Of a stretch of 64,000 nucleotides of DNA, positions 33,858 to 42,865 are shown one piece after another (the first letter of the stretch is position 1; each line of letters begins with the position of its first letter). The stretch spans positions 2,795,501 through 2,859,500 of the forward strand of contig NZ_CP006877.1 in assembly GCF_000816845.1 (NCBI RefSeq), given 5' to 3'. The DNA comes from Rhizobium gallicum bv. gallicum R602sp (GTDB lineage Bacteria > Pseudomonadota > Alphaproteobacteria > Rhizobiales > Rhizobiaceae). Below the pieces are notes generated by a model that worked only from the letters and a program-made list of their open reading frames with translations, did not search any database and had not been told where the DNA came from. The translations under genes were made by a program, and so were the position numbers.

Positions 33858-34382
33858 ATGAACGCGATCGACAACAGCAAAATGCAGGACCGCGACATCA
33901 GCCTCGGCCTGCTTCTCGACTTTCTGGCAGGCGCCAAGGATTTGCCCTTGGTTTTCCATTACGACGGCCGGCCGGTGAAACCGGGCTACCACGTCACCGA
34001 AGTCAAGGCCGGAGAGTTCGCAGCGCTCGACTGCGGCGCCAACCCGGAAGCATGGCGAGAGATTTTCATCCAGCTATGGGACATTGACGAGGACGACCGC
34101 ACGCATATGCCGGCTGGAAAATTCCATGCAATCATTTGCAAGGTGACCGAGCATGTGAAGCTCGACGGTTCTGCGAGGCTGACATTCGAAGTCAGCGACG
34201 GCGTGCGACCAATGCAGCTTTATTGCGCGGCCATGCCGGCCCTTGTGGGTGGCATGGTGCACGTCGAGCTTGCGCCTCGCCCGGCAAGCTGCAAGCCGCG
34301 CGAACGCTGGCTCAAAGAGGAAGCACGAAAGACTGAAGCCTGCTGCAGGCCCACGCATGGCAAAGATGTCTGCTGCGCCTAG
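33858..34382 (+). CDS. DUF6428 protein of arsenic operon with Cys-rich tail
   Basis: 174 aa from ATG 33858 (AGGA nine bases upstream; an ATG at 33852 is an alternative). DUF6428 family pattern: ISLGLLLDFLAGAKDLPLVF, YDGRPVKPGYHVTEVKAGEF, DCGANPEAWREIFIQLWDID and HMPAGKFHAIICKVTEHV. The C-terminus ends ACCRPTHGKDVCCA, two Cys pairs able to bind arsenite or a soft metal. Such proteins are often found beside arsR, but their function is unknown. It is divergent from arsR across a 42-bp gap, so it is likely arsenite-induced too. Confidence 0.85.
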   Translation: MNAIDNSKMQDRDISLGLLLDFLAGAKDLPLVFHYDGRPVKPGYHVTEVKAGEFAALDCGANPEAWREIFIQLWDIDEDDRTHMPAGKFHAIICKVTEHVKLDGSARLTFEVSDGVRPMQLYCAAMPALVGGMVHVELAPRPASCKPRERWLKEEARKTEACCRPTHGKDVCCA

Positions 34383-34487
34383 AACGCATTGAAAAGCCAA
34401 CGGCCCACATCGGCGACGTTATCTCCGCCCTTCCTAATCATATTGGGCAGGTTGATATGTCGCCGGGACACTGACGTTATACGTGCC

Positions 34488-34796
34488 ATGAGGTTTGTGC
34501 TGTTTTACATTGTAACGTGCGTTTCCGTCAGCCTTGCTGTGGGCGTCGCCATATATCCGATCTTTGAACCGCCACCTGGGCCGACGCAGGGTTCTTCGCT
34601 GCAAAGCTTCCGTCCTCAAGCAGCCAGGAAGGCGGGCAAGACCTCTCGCCTGATGCCTTGCACCAATGCCTCGTCCTGCCTCCAGGCGCCAACGAGCGCT
34701 GATCCGAACGACGCTTTTCGTTTCCGTCCACCGGTTTTTGTGCCGGCCTCTCCCCGCACCCCGTCGCCGGGTGTGCCCGCGAGACGTGAGCTTTAG
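34488..34796 (+). CDS. Possible small secreted or membrane protein
   Basis: 102 aa from ATG 34488. The N-terminus (MRFVLFYIVTCVSVSLAVGV, then AIYPIFEPP) is a credible signal or membrane segment, and the rest is Pro/Ser/Arg-rich without motifs. There is no clear ribosome-binding site, and opposing frames exist, so it could be spurious. No family recognised. Confidence 0.35.
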   Translation: MRFVLFYIVTCVSVSLAVGVAIYPIFEPPPGPTQGSSLQSFRPQAARKAGKTSRLMPCTNASSCLQAPTSADPNDAFRFRPPVFVPASPRTPSPGVPARREL

Positions 34797-34927
34797 ATGG
34801 TTGCCCCGGCCCCAGACCAATCCTTCCGCATCGTCGCATTCCGACAGCCGGTCGACCCAATGCGCGAATGCAACGCTTCATTAACCACGTCCAGCGTACT
34901 TTTGGCAAAACCAAGGAGGTCGGCAGG

Positions 34928-36385
34928 TTGAGGGGGCGAACAGCACTAGCTCGTAGCGCAGCGTATTTCGTAATCGCGTCTTTGCTGGCGGGCTGCGTAA
35001 GCGGACCGGACCACACGCCTCCGGAGATGCCGCTGCCGGCGAAATTCGGTGAGGGCAGCACCAAGAATATCGGTGATGTTGCGACGGTGGCCTGGTGGTC
35101 GGCCTTTCGCGACAGGCAGCTCGACAGCCTGGTGGCGCGCGGTATCGATCAGAACCTCGACGTGCTGCAGGCGATGGAGCGCATCAATTCGGCGTCCTCG
35201 AATGTGACGGTCGCCGGGGCCGGCTCGCTGCCGAGCCTGGTGGTCGGCGCCTCGCACACGGTGTCGGGCCAGATGGGCTCGGAGCGCACCCGGATAGGTG
35301 CTACCAACACCACTGGCGGCGAGGCCAATGTCTCCTGGCTGCTCGATCTCTTCGGCCAGTACCGCCGCTCCAAGGAAAGCGCGCTTGCCTCGCTCGATTC
35401 GGCCTATGCCAGCGCCGACGTGGCCCGGCTTGCCTTCCTGCAGGATCTCGTCTCGACCTATATCGACGCCCGCTTCTACCAGGAGCGCATTGCGCTGTCG
35501 AAGGCCAACCTGCAATCGCGCCGGGAGACCTTCGACCTCACCAAGTTCCAGCTGGAAGCCGGTGCCGCCTCCAGGCTCGACGTCGTCCAGGCCGAGGGCC
35601 TGGTGCAGTCGACGCAGGCCGAAATCCCCGGTCTGGAAACCAACTTCCGCGTCTCGGCGCATCACATCGCCACGCTGCTCGGCCTGCCGGCCTCCTCGCT
35701 GATGGCCGAACTGCAGAAAGGGGCCGCCCAGCCGGTCTACCGTGCCGGCATCATCTCCGGCGTCCCGGCCGACCTGATCCGCAACCGTCCCGACATCCGC
35801 GTGGCCGAGCGCAATCTGGCAGCGGCGACCGCCAATATCGGCGTCGCCCAATCGCAGCTTTATCCGTCGATCGCGCTGTCCGGCTCGATCTCGCCGACCT
35901 GGGTCAACCCGGCCGGTGGCAGCGGCGGCGGCCTGACCACATGGTCCTTCGGCCCGACGCTCAACCTGCCGATCTTCGACGGCGGCCGCCTGCGCGCCAA
36001 TGTCGACATTGCCAAGTCGGACGCCAAGACCGCCTATCTCGCCTGGAAGGCCGCGGTGCTCAACGCCGTCGAGGAGGTGGAGAACGCGCTGTCGGCGGTG
36101 CGCCGCGACGCCCAGACGGTGGAAGCGCTGCGCGCCCAGGTCAAGACGACGCAGGAATCGCTTGAACTGTCGACGGCAAGCTACAAGGACGGCGCCTCCT
36201 CGCTGCTCGACGTGCTCGACGCCCAGCGCCAGGTGTCGCTGGCCCAGGCGAGCCTGGCAGCCGCCGTGCAGCAGATGGCCAGGGACTACGTCTCCCTCAA
36301 CGTCGCCATCGGCGGCGGCTATGCCCCGGGCGGCAAGGTCAACTCTGTCTCCGCAACAGTGGCAAAAGGCCCCACAAAGAGCTGA
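34928..36385 (+). CDS. NodT-family outer membrane factor lipoprotein (TolC-like)
   Basis: 485 aa from a TTG at 34928 preceded at seven bases by AAGGAGGT, a full-strength site; the ATG at 34868 has none. The TTG gives a tidy lipoprotein signal peptide ending VIASLLAGC. The mature protein follows the NodT/OprM pattern: ATVAWWSAFRDRQLDSLVAR, VLQAMERINSASSNVTVAGA, WLLDLFGQYRRSKESALASL, PADLIRNRPDIRVAERNLAA, NIGVAQSQLYPSIALSGSIS and GPTLNLPIFDGGRLRANVDI. It forms the trimeric outer membrane channel of tripartite RND or MFS pumps. No membrane fusion protein or inner-membrane pump is adjacent, so it may serve a pump elsewhere. Confidence 0.93.
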   Translation: MRGRTALARSAAYFVIASLLAGCVSGPDHTPPEMPLPAKFGEGSTKNIGDVATVAWWSAFRDRQLDSLVARGIDQNLDVLQAMERINSASSNVTVAGAGSLPSLVVGASHTVSGQMGSERTRIGATNTTGGEANVSWLLDLFGQYRRSKESALASLDSAYASADVARLAFLQDLVSTYIDARFYQERIALSKANLQSRRETFDLTKFQLEAGAASRLDVVQAEGLVQSTQAEIPGLETNFRVSAHHIATLLGLPASSLMAELQKGAAQPVYRAGIISGVPADLIRNRPDIRVAERNLAAATANIGVAQSQLYPSIALSGSISPTWVNPAGGSGGGLTTWSFGPTLNLPIFDGGRLRANVDIAKSDAKTAYLAWKAAVLNAVEEVENALSAVRRDAQTVEALRAQVKTTQESLELSTASYKDGASSLLDVLDAQRQVSLAQASLAAAVQQMARDYVSLNVAIGGGYAPGGKVNSVSATVAKGPTKS

Positions 36386-36440
36386 TAAAGCCGAAGCACG
36401 ATGAAAAGAAATGTGGCGCGACCGTGCGCGGCCAAGGAAA

Positions 36441-36471
36441 AAGGACCCGTCCTGCCTATTGACGAGTCCTT
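36441..36471. terminator. Terminator-like hairpin after nodT-type gene
   Basis: AAGGACCCGTC pairs with GACGAGTCCTT (one mismatch) around a nine-base loop. The T-rich flank is CTCCTTC on the plus strand and CTTTTTCCTT on the minus strand, so it could work in either direction. It lies 56 bp after the outer membrane factor stop. Confidence 0.5.
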
Positions 36472-36799
36472 CTCCTTCATCGGAGGAGTAGCGAGACGGT
36501 CTCGCAAGGATGATACCGCTCTTAAGCATCAGACCACGAATTCCCGGTGTTGAACATTTCTACAAAAGGATGAGCCGGCCCTACGCCCGATACGCTCTAT
36601 GACGATCGCGCAAACGCGCTTCCTGTACCGTAAGAAGACAGAAGCCGGCCCGCCCGGCTATCACCCAAAGGGATTAGTTGATTTCGCGCTGTAGTATGGC
36701 ATCCTTGCGTCGGGATCGGGGGCAGTACCGAGTAGAACCAATTCCAAATGCGGCAGCTAATACTCGCGGGCTAATGACCGCGAAAAGCTCCTTGCGGAA

Positions 36800-36827
36800 G
36801 GGCTCGCTTCATTGCTGAAGCGAGCCC
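36800..36827. terminator. Strong 11-bp hairpin
   Basis: GGGCTCGCTTC, six-base loop, GAAGCGAGCCC: a perfect 11-bp stem, followed by CGGCTTTCTC. It could terminate a rightward transcript from the 36.47-36.80 kb interval. No protein gene precedes it directly. Confidence 0.5.
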
Positions 36828-37070
36828 GGCTTTCTCGGCCCCAAGAATATCGAGCAGTCTTCAGTCTTATACAGAATAACAGCGTCCCCGCTTGTAGGGG
36901 CGCCGCCCAGATCCTCTTCCTTCTCAGCCATCAAGCATCAAAACTCGGCGCCTTCGGGGCGAACCGCGCATTCCACCCCTTACCTACGTGGCACTCGAGA
37001 CGGCCTTGCCCGCGAAAGCATGCGAAGCCTTCACAGCAAATTCGGGGAGTTCAGCAGCAACCACACATGA

Positions 37071-37838
37071 TCAATGCATGAAATCCCTGATCTTGTAGGC
37101 GACCTCCGTGCGGTTGGTGGCATTCAGCTTTTTCATGATGTTGCGGATGTGAACCTTTACCGTACTTTCGCAAAGCTTCATTTCATACGCGATGATCTTG
37201 TTGGCCTTGCCGCGCAGCAAGGCTTCTGCCACGACCGCTTCACGCGGCGTGAAGAGTTCATCGGTGCAGTTCATGCCGTTGCTGACAGCACTGATTACGT
37301 GCCTCGCAGCAAGAATGCTGCTTGCGGGAATGAAAATTCCCCCGGCCTGGGCCAGGCCGATCGCTTCTGCAGCAACGCCAATACTGACAGTGGTGGGTAT
37401 GTAGCCTCGGGCGCCGTATTCCAGCGCTTTGAGGATTTGCGAAAGTTCGTCGCTTTCCGCCCCAACGACGACAGGGCTGGATTTGAACTTCTCGGTCAAT
37501 TTCGCGATTGCTTGGCCCACATCGGCATCCGTGATCTTCTTTGCGCCGATCATCAAAAGGATGACGGCCGGATCGTGCTGGATATGCTGGTTCTGCCAGT
37601 CCTCCAGCGAATTGGCGGAAATGATGTTCAAGGCCGGTTGATACTCGCGAAGGCTGCGTGACAGGCACTCCCGGTCAAGCGCCCGCGAATCGATCAGCAG
37701 CAGATACTCCGCATGCTCTTCCGTCGCGACGAAATTCGCCGACGACAGACCCCGTACCGGATCCCTCGCCTTCAAGGAAATGAGGCGGGTTGTCCTTGCG
37801 ATACCAGTATTTTCGTTGGTTATTTGTTGCCCGTTCAT
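37071..37838 (-). CDS. LuxR-type HTH regulator with degenerate receiver domain
   Basis: 255 aa. The C-terminal 65 residues are a LuxR/FixJ helix-turn-helix: ELFTPREAVVAEALLRGKAN, KIIAYEMKLCESTVKVHIRN and IMKKLNATNRTEVAYKIRDF. Residues about 43-165 look like a response-regulator receiver (YLLLIDSRALDRECLSRSLR, VILLMIGAKK, ALEYGARGYIP). However, the strand that normally ends in the phosphoacceptor Asp reads AVILLMIGA, with no Asp. It is therefore likely phosphorylation-independent, as in VpsT- or CsgD-like regulators of matrix genes. It lies about 2 kb from the polysaccharide locus and may control it; that is inferred. The start follows GGAGT. Confidence 0.85.
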   Translation of the reverse strand: MNGQQITNENTGIARTTRLISLKARDPVRGLSSANFVATEEHAEYLLLIDSRALDRECLSRSLREYQPALNIISANSLEDWQNQHIQHDPAVILLMIGAKKITDADVGQAIAKLTEKFKSSPVVVGAESDELSQILKALEYGARGYIPTTVSIGVAAEAIGLAQAGGIFIPASSILAARHVISAVSNGMNCTDELFTPREAVVAEALLRGKANKIIAYEMKLCESTVKVHIRNIMKKLNATNRTEVAYKIRDFMH

Positions 37839-38220
37839 AGCCGACTCCTACTCTCAACAAAATTGGCAGCCAAAACTAGAGACCAATTTGAAATACATAC
37901 GCTTTACTTGCAAATCATACGATTAGATCAAACTTTGGGGCTCGATCTAAAGTACTTTTACAGTCGTATGAAATCCAAACGCCCAACATTAAACTTGCAT
38001 TAATTATAAATGTCGGCATTAACATATGTTAACCACTACTCATAAAAGATCACATCTAAAACTTATTTCTTACGGCACAGTAACATTGCCACTAATCACT
38101 TTAGCCACAAAGAGCTACGAATATGTGAATAATCCTCATATTTTATAGAATTATCCACAGAGAGGCCTGCCGGCTCTTCTTTCGAATAGCCCCCAAAACA
38201 CCTCGAAGTATTTCAGGAAT
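37839..38220. promoter_or_regulatory. AT-rich promoter region upstream of the LuxR-type gene
   Basis: This 380-bp stretch is far more AT-rich than its neighbours. It holds repeated CATACG motifs: ACATACG near 37895, TCATACGA at 37915-37922 and the inverted TCGTATGA at 37964-37971, plus a 14-bp palindrome TTAACATATGTTAA at 38019-38032 and a TTATCCACAG box near 38152. Together these suggest a regulated promoter, possibly autoregulated by the LuxR protein. No gene is supported. Confidence 0.5.
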
Positions 38221-38928
38221 TTAAAGCCGGCGCTCCGCCGGGGGCGCCAGGTAGCTGGGGTCGAAATCGACCAGTTCCTCGAGTTTCTTCCTGTCGAGGA
38301 ATTCGACGACGCCACTTTTGAATACAAGCAGGCCGCTGAGCCGCATATCTTTCAGGACGCGATTGATATGGACGGTCGAAAGACCGACGGCATCACCGAT
38401 TTCGGCCTGTGTCAGCGGACATTCAAAACCATCCGCCGACTCGTGCTGGAAGACACCCAGCCGAACGGCCAGCTCCAGAAGAAGATGCGCGGTCCGGGCA
38501 AGAGCATCGCGGCGCCCGATATTCGCCATCCTTTCGGTCAGCCGGGCTTGACGGCGCACCATCTCCAGGAGCAGCGCGCGGTGCAGGTCGTTCGAAGCGT
38601 TCTCGGGCTTTCGATCGCCGAGCGCCGGCAGTTCGTAAATGCGGATGTTGGAAAGCGCCTGCATCGTCTCGCGCGACAATTCCGCCGAAGCAGTCCAGAC
38701 GATATCGCCGGGAAGCGAAAAATCGGACACCATGCGTGTGCCGTTTGGAAGCAGCTTCCAGGATATTATCCAGCCGCTGACCAGATAGAAGATGCGGGCC
38801 CGCCGATTTCCGACCTCGAAGATCGTTTCGCCAGCTTGGTAACCGCGGTACGCTCCCCCCGCAAATTCGCGACGCTTGAGATGACGACTTGCCGAAAGCT
38901 CATATTCCGCGGTGGTCAGTGTTACCAT
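38221..38928 (-). CDS. Crp/Fnr family transcriptional regulator
   Basis: 235 aa from ATG 38928 (GGGG upstream); an ATG at 38952 adds eight residues. A cyclic-nucleotide-binding-type beta barrel (residues about 20-120: GETIFEVGNRRARIFYLVSG, MVSDFSLPGDIVWTA) is followed by a dimer helix and a winged HTH: LTQAEIGDAVGLSTVHINRV, LKDMRLSGLLVF. There is no FNR-type Cys cluster, so it is not an oxygen sensor of that class, and the cAMP-contact Arg/Ser set of CRP is not evident. Ligand unknown. It sits at the edge of the polysaccharide/NRPS locus, beside the LuxR-type regulator. Confidence 0.9.
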   Translation of the reverse strand: MVTLTTAEYELSASRHLKRREFAGGAYRGYQAGETIFEVGNRRARIFYLVSGWIISWKLLPNGTRMVSDFSLPGDIVWTASAELSRETMQALSNIRIYELPALGDRKPENASNDLHRALLLEMVRRQARLTERMANIGRRDALARTAHLLLELAVRLGVFQHESADGFECPLTQAEIGDAVGLSTVHINRVLKDMRLSGLLVFKSGVVEFLDRKKLEELVDFDPSYLAPPAERRL

Positions 38929-39165
38929 TCCCCAAACCCCGTAAGCGAACATCCGCTTTGATTGAACAAAAGTATAATCTTAAGGTTGGAAAATACACAA
39001 TATCATGCGTCTTTTGCCGTGTCGCTTACTCCATATTGCTTAAGTTGCTTGGGAGTGCGGTGTTGCAGCCTGCCGCAGGACTTTACGCGCATACATTGAA
39101 TCTTTTGCAGGCGACGGGAAACAACGCTGCGCGGCGATTGGCAAGCCTGGGGAACATCTGGTATT

Positions 39166-40434
39166 TCAATATGGGATTGAACAAGGGGCAGCCGCAATGC
39201 CTCGCACGTCTTCCGACATCGGATATTCGCTGATAAGGCCTGGCCGCAGCGCAAATCGCAAGCGCCGCATTCCCGTTTCCGCACAGTCCATCGTCAGCTT
39301 ATATCTTTCCTGATCAATACCTTGGGCGAGCGCGGCTTTTACAAGGGCGGGAATTTCGCTCACCAGCACATGCTCTTCGTCCACAAAATAGGCTTCGCGC
39401 CCGACGGAGCGGAAGAAGCCCTCGACCTTTTTATCCCACCCAAGTCCGACATGCGCAATACGCAGGGAATAGGCGGCAATGCAGGCGTGGAGGCGATGGG
39501 AAACGATGGCATCCGCGGCATTCAGCAGCCGCAGCAACTCCGCAACATCCGCAGGCCGATCGGCAAGATGGAGTACGCCCGAGGTAAGATGACGGACCAT
39601 CGAGCCGTCGTTCACGATCGTCCTCGCGAAAATGTGATCTTCCGTGGCGCCGTTGCAAAACAGCATGACGCTGAATCCGTCCTCGATCAACGCGTTTACG
39701 AGCTTGCGGTACCCAGCCGCATCCCCAAGCGGTATCGGGCCTGTCTGGCTGGCATGGCGCGTAAGTACGACCGGTTCCGTGATGCAGATGGCGACCGTCT
39801 TTCCCGCGCTCGGTCCGCGCGTCGTATCGGCTATCTGGGCGATCAGGAGCCCGGGATCAGGGATGATGTCCGGAACTGGACCGGCCGGAAAATGACGGCG
39901 CCAGCTCTCGTAAGCAAACCTGTCGCGCACTGAGACGTGCAGCAGCCGCACGCCGCCGATGCGGGCGAACAGTCGCCTGGCTGGCTCCGACCAATCGGAG
40001 CTTACGCCGACGGCATAAATCGCAAGCGGGCGGTCGAAGCGCCGAACGCAATCCAGAACTGCTCCGATCTTTAACGGGAAATTCAGGTCGTCGTCCTGGA
40101 AAAGATTGCCGCCCCCGATGACGACTGCATCCGCCGCGGCAATCTTGCGTTCCCATTCCCCACGCTGCCTGCGGAGCGCTCGCCGGACGACGAACCCGAC
40201 AGCCAGCCGCCGCGCAGGCTTTGGCAACCTTTGAAGCAGCTTGAGCAGATGCCGGCGCCGGCTGCTGCTTGCACCGCCGAACCCGCGACGGCCGGCAAGA
40301 TCGACAGTCTCCACCTCGATACCGCCGCCCGTTTGCGAAAGGCCGTGCTCGATGCAAAAAGCCAATATGCCGTCGCCAAGGTTCTCGCTGTATTTGACGT
40401 TGAAGACGACGATCTTGAAGGGCATCCTGCTCAT
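39166..40434 (-). CDS. Polysaccharide pyruvyl transferase family protein
   Basis: 422 aa, PS_pyruv_trans family (CsaB/WcaK/ExoV-like). Seen: VVFNVKYSENLGDGILAFCI (start motif with NxGD), AVVIGGGNLFQDDDLNFPLK (GGGNL), PLAIYAVGVSSDW, VSVRDRFAYESWRRHF, and the C-terminal RLLNAADAIVSHRLHACIAA (SxRLHxxI, with the catalytic-type Arg and His) followed by LGWDKKVEGFF. The family transfers pyruvate ketals from PEP to sugars, or is used for related sugar modification. Its start overlaps the stop of the polymerase gene upstream by four bases. It is the last gene of the leftward pair at the locus edge. Confidence 0.9.
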   Translation of the reverse strand: MSRMPFKIVVFNVKYSENLGDGILAFCIEHGLSQTGGGIEVETVDLAGRRGFGGASSSRRRHLLKLLQRLPKPARRLAVGFVVRRALRRQRGEWERKIAAADAVVIGGGNLFQDDDLNFPLKIGAVLDCVRRFDRPLAIYAVGVSSDWSEPARRLFARIGGVRLLHVSVRDRFAYESWRRHFPAGPVPDIIPDPGLLIAQIADTTRGPSAGKTVAICITEPVVLTRHASQTGPIPLGDAAGYRKLVNALIEDGFSVMLFCNGATEDHIFARTIVNDGSMVRHLTSGVLHLADRPADVAELLRLLNAADAIVSHRLHACIAAYSLRIAHVGLGWDKKVEGFFRSVGREAYFVDEEHVLVSEIPALVKAALAQGIDQERYKLTMDCAETGMRRLRFALRPGLISEYPMSEDVRGIAAAPCSIPY

Positions 40435-41873
40435 GTCCGCCTCTCGTGTAAGCTCATGGTATTGGAGGCAGAGGCCCTCGCGCGGCGCGGATCAGGCGCA
40501 GTCAGGGCGGTCGTGGCGCCGGCGAGAATGTAGATCATCAACCCGAGATCGTAGACGGTTCCGGATGTGGAAGCCGTGACCAGAACCGCCAGAATACCCA
40601 TTTTCGCGGCGCGTATTGCCGCACCGCATTCATTCGGCTGCGACGATCCAACAGCCGGCTTCAACGACAGTACGGACCATATGAACAGCGCGAACAATAA
40701 CGCGCCGAGCACTCCGATATTGGACAGCAGCACCAGCACGAAGCTGGAGGCCCGTGCACTGCCCAGTCCTGCACCGAAACCGAACGTGTCGAGGAACGTC
40801 TTGTAGGCAACGGCGTTCCATTCCGCACGCTCTTGTCCCGACTGGCTGTCGACTTTGGAAAACAGCATCTCGTCGAAAAAGCCGGCAACGCCTGCCGAAA
40901 ACCCCGGCAGCGTCGCCAGGACAAGAAACACGATGAGCGGGGCCGCCGCGACCGAGCCGGCAATAAAGAGCGCCGGCTGGCGAGATCGGTCGGCGGGCGA
41001 CCAAAAAAGGGACCGCAAGAAAAGAATCGGAACAATAATCGCAAGACCGATAAGCCCCGTAGCCGATGTCGAAAAGAGCAATGCGATGAACAAAAGCCAC
41101 GTCAAAGGGCCGATTGCCCGGCCACGGACGCCTTCGAGCCAGAGGCTGGCGATGATGGCAAACAGCACCAGCGTATAGCCAGCAAATGCCGATGCTTCCG
41201 GAAAAGTCCCTGAAATCCTCTTCAGCCCGCCTTTTTCGGCGGCGGTCAGCAGCGCGTAGTTTGCCGTCCTGACGAAGCCGAGCAGATATTCGGTTCGCGT
41301 GAAATAGGTTACGATATCGGCCAGTGCGAAGCTCAATGTCACCGTCGCGGTGACCAACACGGCCTTGATGAGATCCTCATGCGCGCCTGCGCGCCTGAAG
41401 AACGCAAAGGTACTGGCGAACGCCACCAGGCCGCCCACGGCATAGACCGTCTGCGTTATATTGCTCGACGAGGCACGCAGCGGCACGAGCGAGATTATGT
41501 TTCGCAGGCCGACCGAGCGTTCGACGATCATGGTTTCCGTCATTCCCTGAAACAACCGCGGAAAGAACAATGCTGTAATCAGTCCGAAGACCGTCAACAC
41601 CAACAGGATGAATCCAGCGCGCGAGGGAGAGACTGCAGCGAAGATCTGTCCCTCGCCGAATGCCATAAAGACGCGTAGAACGAAAAACAGCAGAAAGAGG
41701 TTTGGCACCAGGATTGACGCTCCGCCCATTCCGGGCAGCGCAATGGCAGCCGCCGCGCCGAATGCAGTCGACAGCATCATCCATGTGAAAGAATGCCTGA
41801 CCGGGGCGAACACCAGAATTGCCCCCAGCAGAATGGTCATCAGTCCAATGAATTCGACCCGCATCCACCGCAC
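40431..41873 (-). CDS. Wzy/O-antigen-ligase-like polysaccharide polymerase
   Basis: 480 aa integral membrane protein with about twelve helices and a large loop of about 50 residues after helix 9 (GFFDEMLFSKVDSQSGQERA, then EWNAVAYKTFLDTFGFGAG), which resembles the Wzy/WaaL periplasmic loop with its R-E..GxGxGS pattern (FGAGLGSARASSF). Such proteins polymerise repeat units on the periplasmic side. It is transcribed divergently from the GH16 gene across a 134-bp gap and overlaps the pyruvyl transferase gene by four bases. Confidence 0.85.
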   Translation of the reverse strand: MRWMRVEFIGLMTILLGAILVFAPVRHSFTWMMLSTAFGAAAAIALPGMGGASILVPNLFLLFFVLRVFMAFGEGQIFAAVSPSRAGFILLVLTVFGLITALFFPRLFQGMTETMIVERSVGLRNIISLVPLRASSSNITQTVYAVGGLVAFASTFAFFRRAGAHEDLIKAVLVTATVTLSFALADIVTYFTRTEYLLGFVRTANYALLTAAEKGGLKRISGTFPEASAFAGYTLVLFAIIASLWLEGVRGRAIGPLTWLLFIALLFSTSATGLIGLAIIVPILFLRSLFWSPADRSRQPALFIAGSVAAAPLIVFLVLATLPGFSAGVAGFFDEMLFSKVDSQSGQERAEWNAVAYKTFLDTFGFGAGLGSARASSFVLVLLSNIGVLGALLFALFIWSVLSLKPAVGSSQPNECGAAIRAAKMGILAVLVTASTSGTVYDLGLMIYILAGATTALTAPDPRRARASASNTMSLHERRT

Positions 41874-42007
41874 CCAGTTTTCCTCAACAGGAAAGCTATC
41901 ATGCGCCGAAGCGGCTTGTATTTACGTCCGCCTTAAGTCCTTTGCGGTAGTCCTTCGGTCGAATTGGGCCCTTTTCCGCCAAAGTGCGCGTCGGTACGGT
42001 CCGCGAG

Positions 42008-42865
42008 ATGAGAACGTTTACGCCCAAAACCTGTCTTCGTCGTACAGGCTGGCCGCGATCGTCTGGCCGCCGGCTGGGCATCGTGATCGCTGCCGCGCTT
42101 CTGTGCGCCGGCCTGGCACATGCCGAAGACTGCGTGCCCGGTGACACCGGCGATCAAATCGATACCGAGGAGATGAAGGTCACTTTCGAAGACAACTTCG
42201 ACGATCTCAGCGTGTCGGCCTGGGGGCCTGGAACCCGCTGGATCGCTCATACGCCGTGGTCCGGCGATTTCGGCGGCGCCCGTTTTGCCAATCCCGAACT
42301 CGGTTTTCCGTTTGTCGTCACCGACGGCGTTCTGCGCATCGAGGCGGCCCGCAACGCCCAGGGCGATTGGCGTTCCGGGCTGCTTGCCTCCGTTGACCCC
42401 AAGGGAAATGGGTTTTCACAGTGCTACGGATATTTCGAGACGCGCGCCCAGCTGCCCTTAGGGCCTGGCGTGTGGCCGGCTTTCTGGCTGATTGGCAAGG
42501 ACAGGTCGAAATCGACCGCCGAGATCGATGTTCTTGAATTCTACGGAGACAAACCGGAAGGATATTCTTCGACCGTCCATGTCTGGCACCGCGGTGGGGG
42601 GCATTATTCGGATTTCTCGCGCATCGAGGTGTTCCGCGACGCAAGGCCCACCGACTTTCATACGTATGGCGTGAAAATAGATTCCGAATTCATCCGGATG
42701 TATTTCGACGAGAAGCTGGTCTGGAAAACCAAAACCCAGCCGGAGCACCGCCAGCCGATGTATATCCTTGTCAATCTGGGACTGGCGAAGGACGCTGGCG
42801 AAATGGACGTTCCCGATCCGTCGCATATGTTCGTGGATTACGTCCGGGCTTACAGTGTCAGGTGA
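42008..42865 (+). CDS. Secreted glycoside hydrolase family 16 (ExoK-like endoglycanase)
   Basis: 285 aa from ATG 42008. A signal peptide (GIVIAAALLCAGLAHAED) precedes a GH16 jelly-roll: KVTFEDNFDDLSVSAWGPGT, FETRAQLPLGPGVWPAFWL and the catalytic motif AEIDVLEFYG (Glu-x-Asp-x-x-Glu, near residues 172-177), then STVHVWHRGG and FVDYVRAYSVR at the end. The family cleaves beta-1,3 or beta-1,3-1,4 glucans and rhizobial exopolysaccharides (ExoK, ExsH), often to set chain length. It is divergent from the polymerase gene, so it probably trims the product of this locus. Confidence 0.93.
   Translation: MRTFTPKTCLRRTGWPRSSGRRLGIVIAAALLCAGLAHAEDCVPGDTGDQIDTEEMKVTFEDNFDDLSVSAWGPGTRWIAHTPWSGDFGGARFANPELGFPFVVTDGVLRIEAARNAQGDWRSGLLASVDPKGNGFSQCYGYFETRAQLPLGPGVWPAFWLIGKDRSKSTAEIDVLEFYGDKPEGYSSTVHVWHRGGGHYSDFSRIEVFRDARPTDFHTYGVKIDSEFIRMYFDEKLVWKTKTQPEHRQPMYILVNLGLAKDAGEMDVPDPSHMFVDYVRAYSVR

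Larger units (their letters stand above)
36386..37070. other. Intergenic stretch with two hairpins
   Basis: No gene seen. It contains terminator-like hairpins at 36441-36471 and 36800-36827. The space of about 330 bp between them has no open frame with a ribosome-binding site and could hold an RNA ending at the second hairpin; this is speculative. Confidence 0.4.

Noticed and set aside
34528..35064. 178-codon minus frame antisense to the start of the NodT-type gene
   Set aside because: Overlaps a strong lipoprotein signal peptide and ribosome-binding site on the plus strand, with no motif of its own.
38019..38032. TTAACATATGTTAA as another copy of the island palindrome
   Set aside because: It has an even centre, different arms and sits in a very AT-rich stretch; it was kept only as part of the LuxR promoter description.
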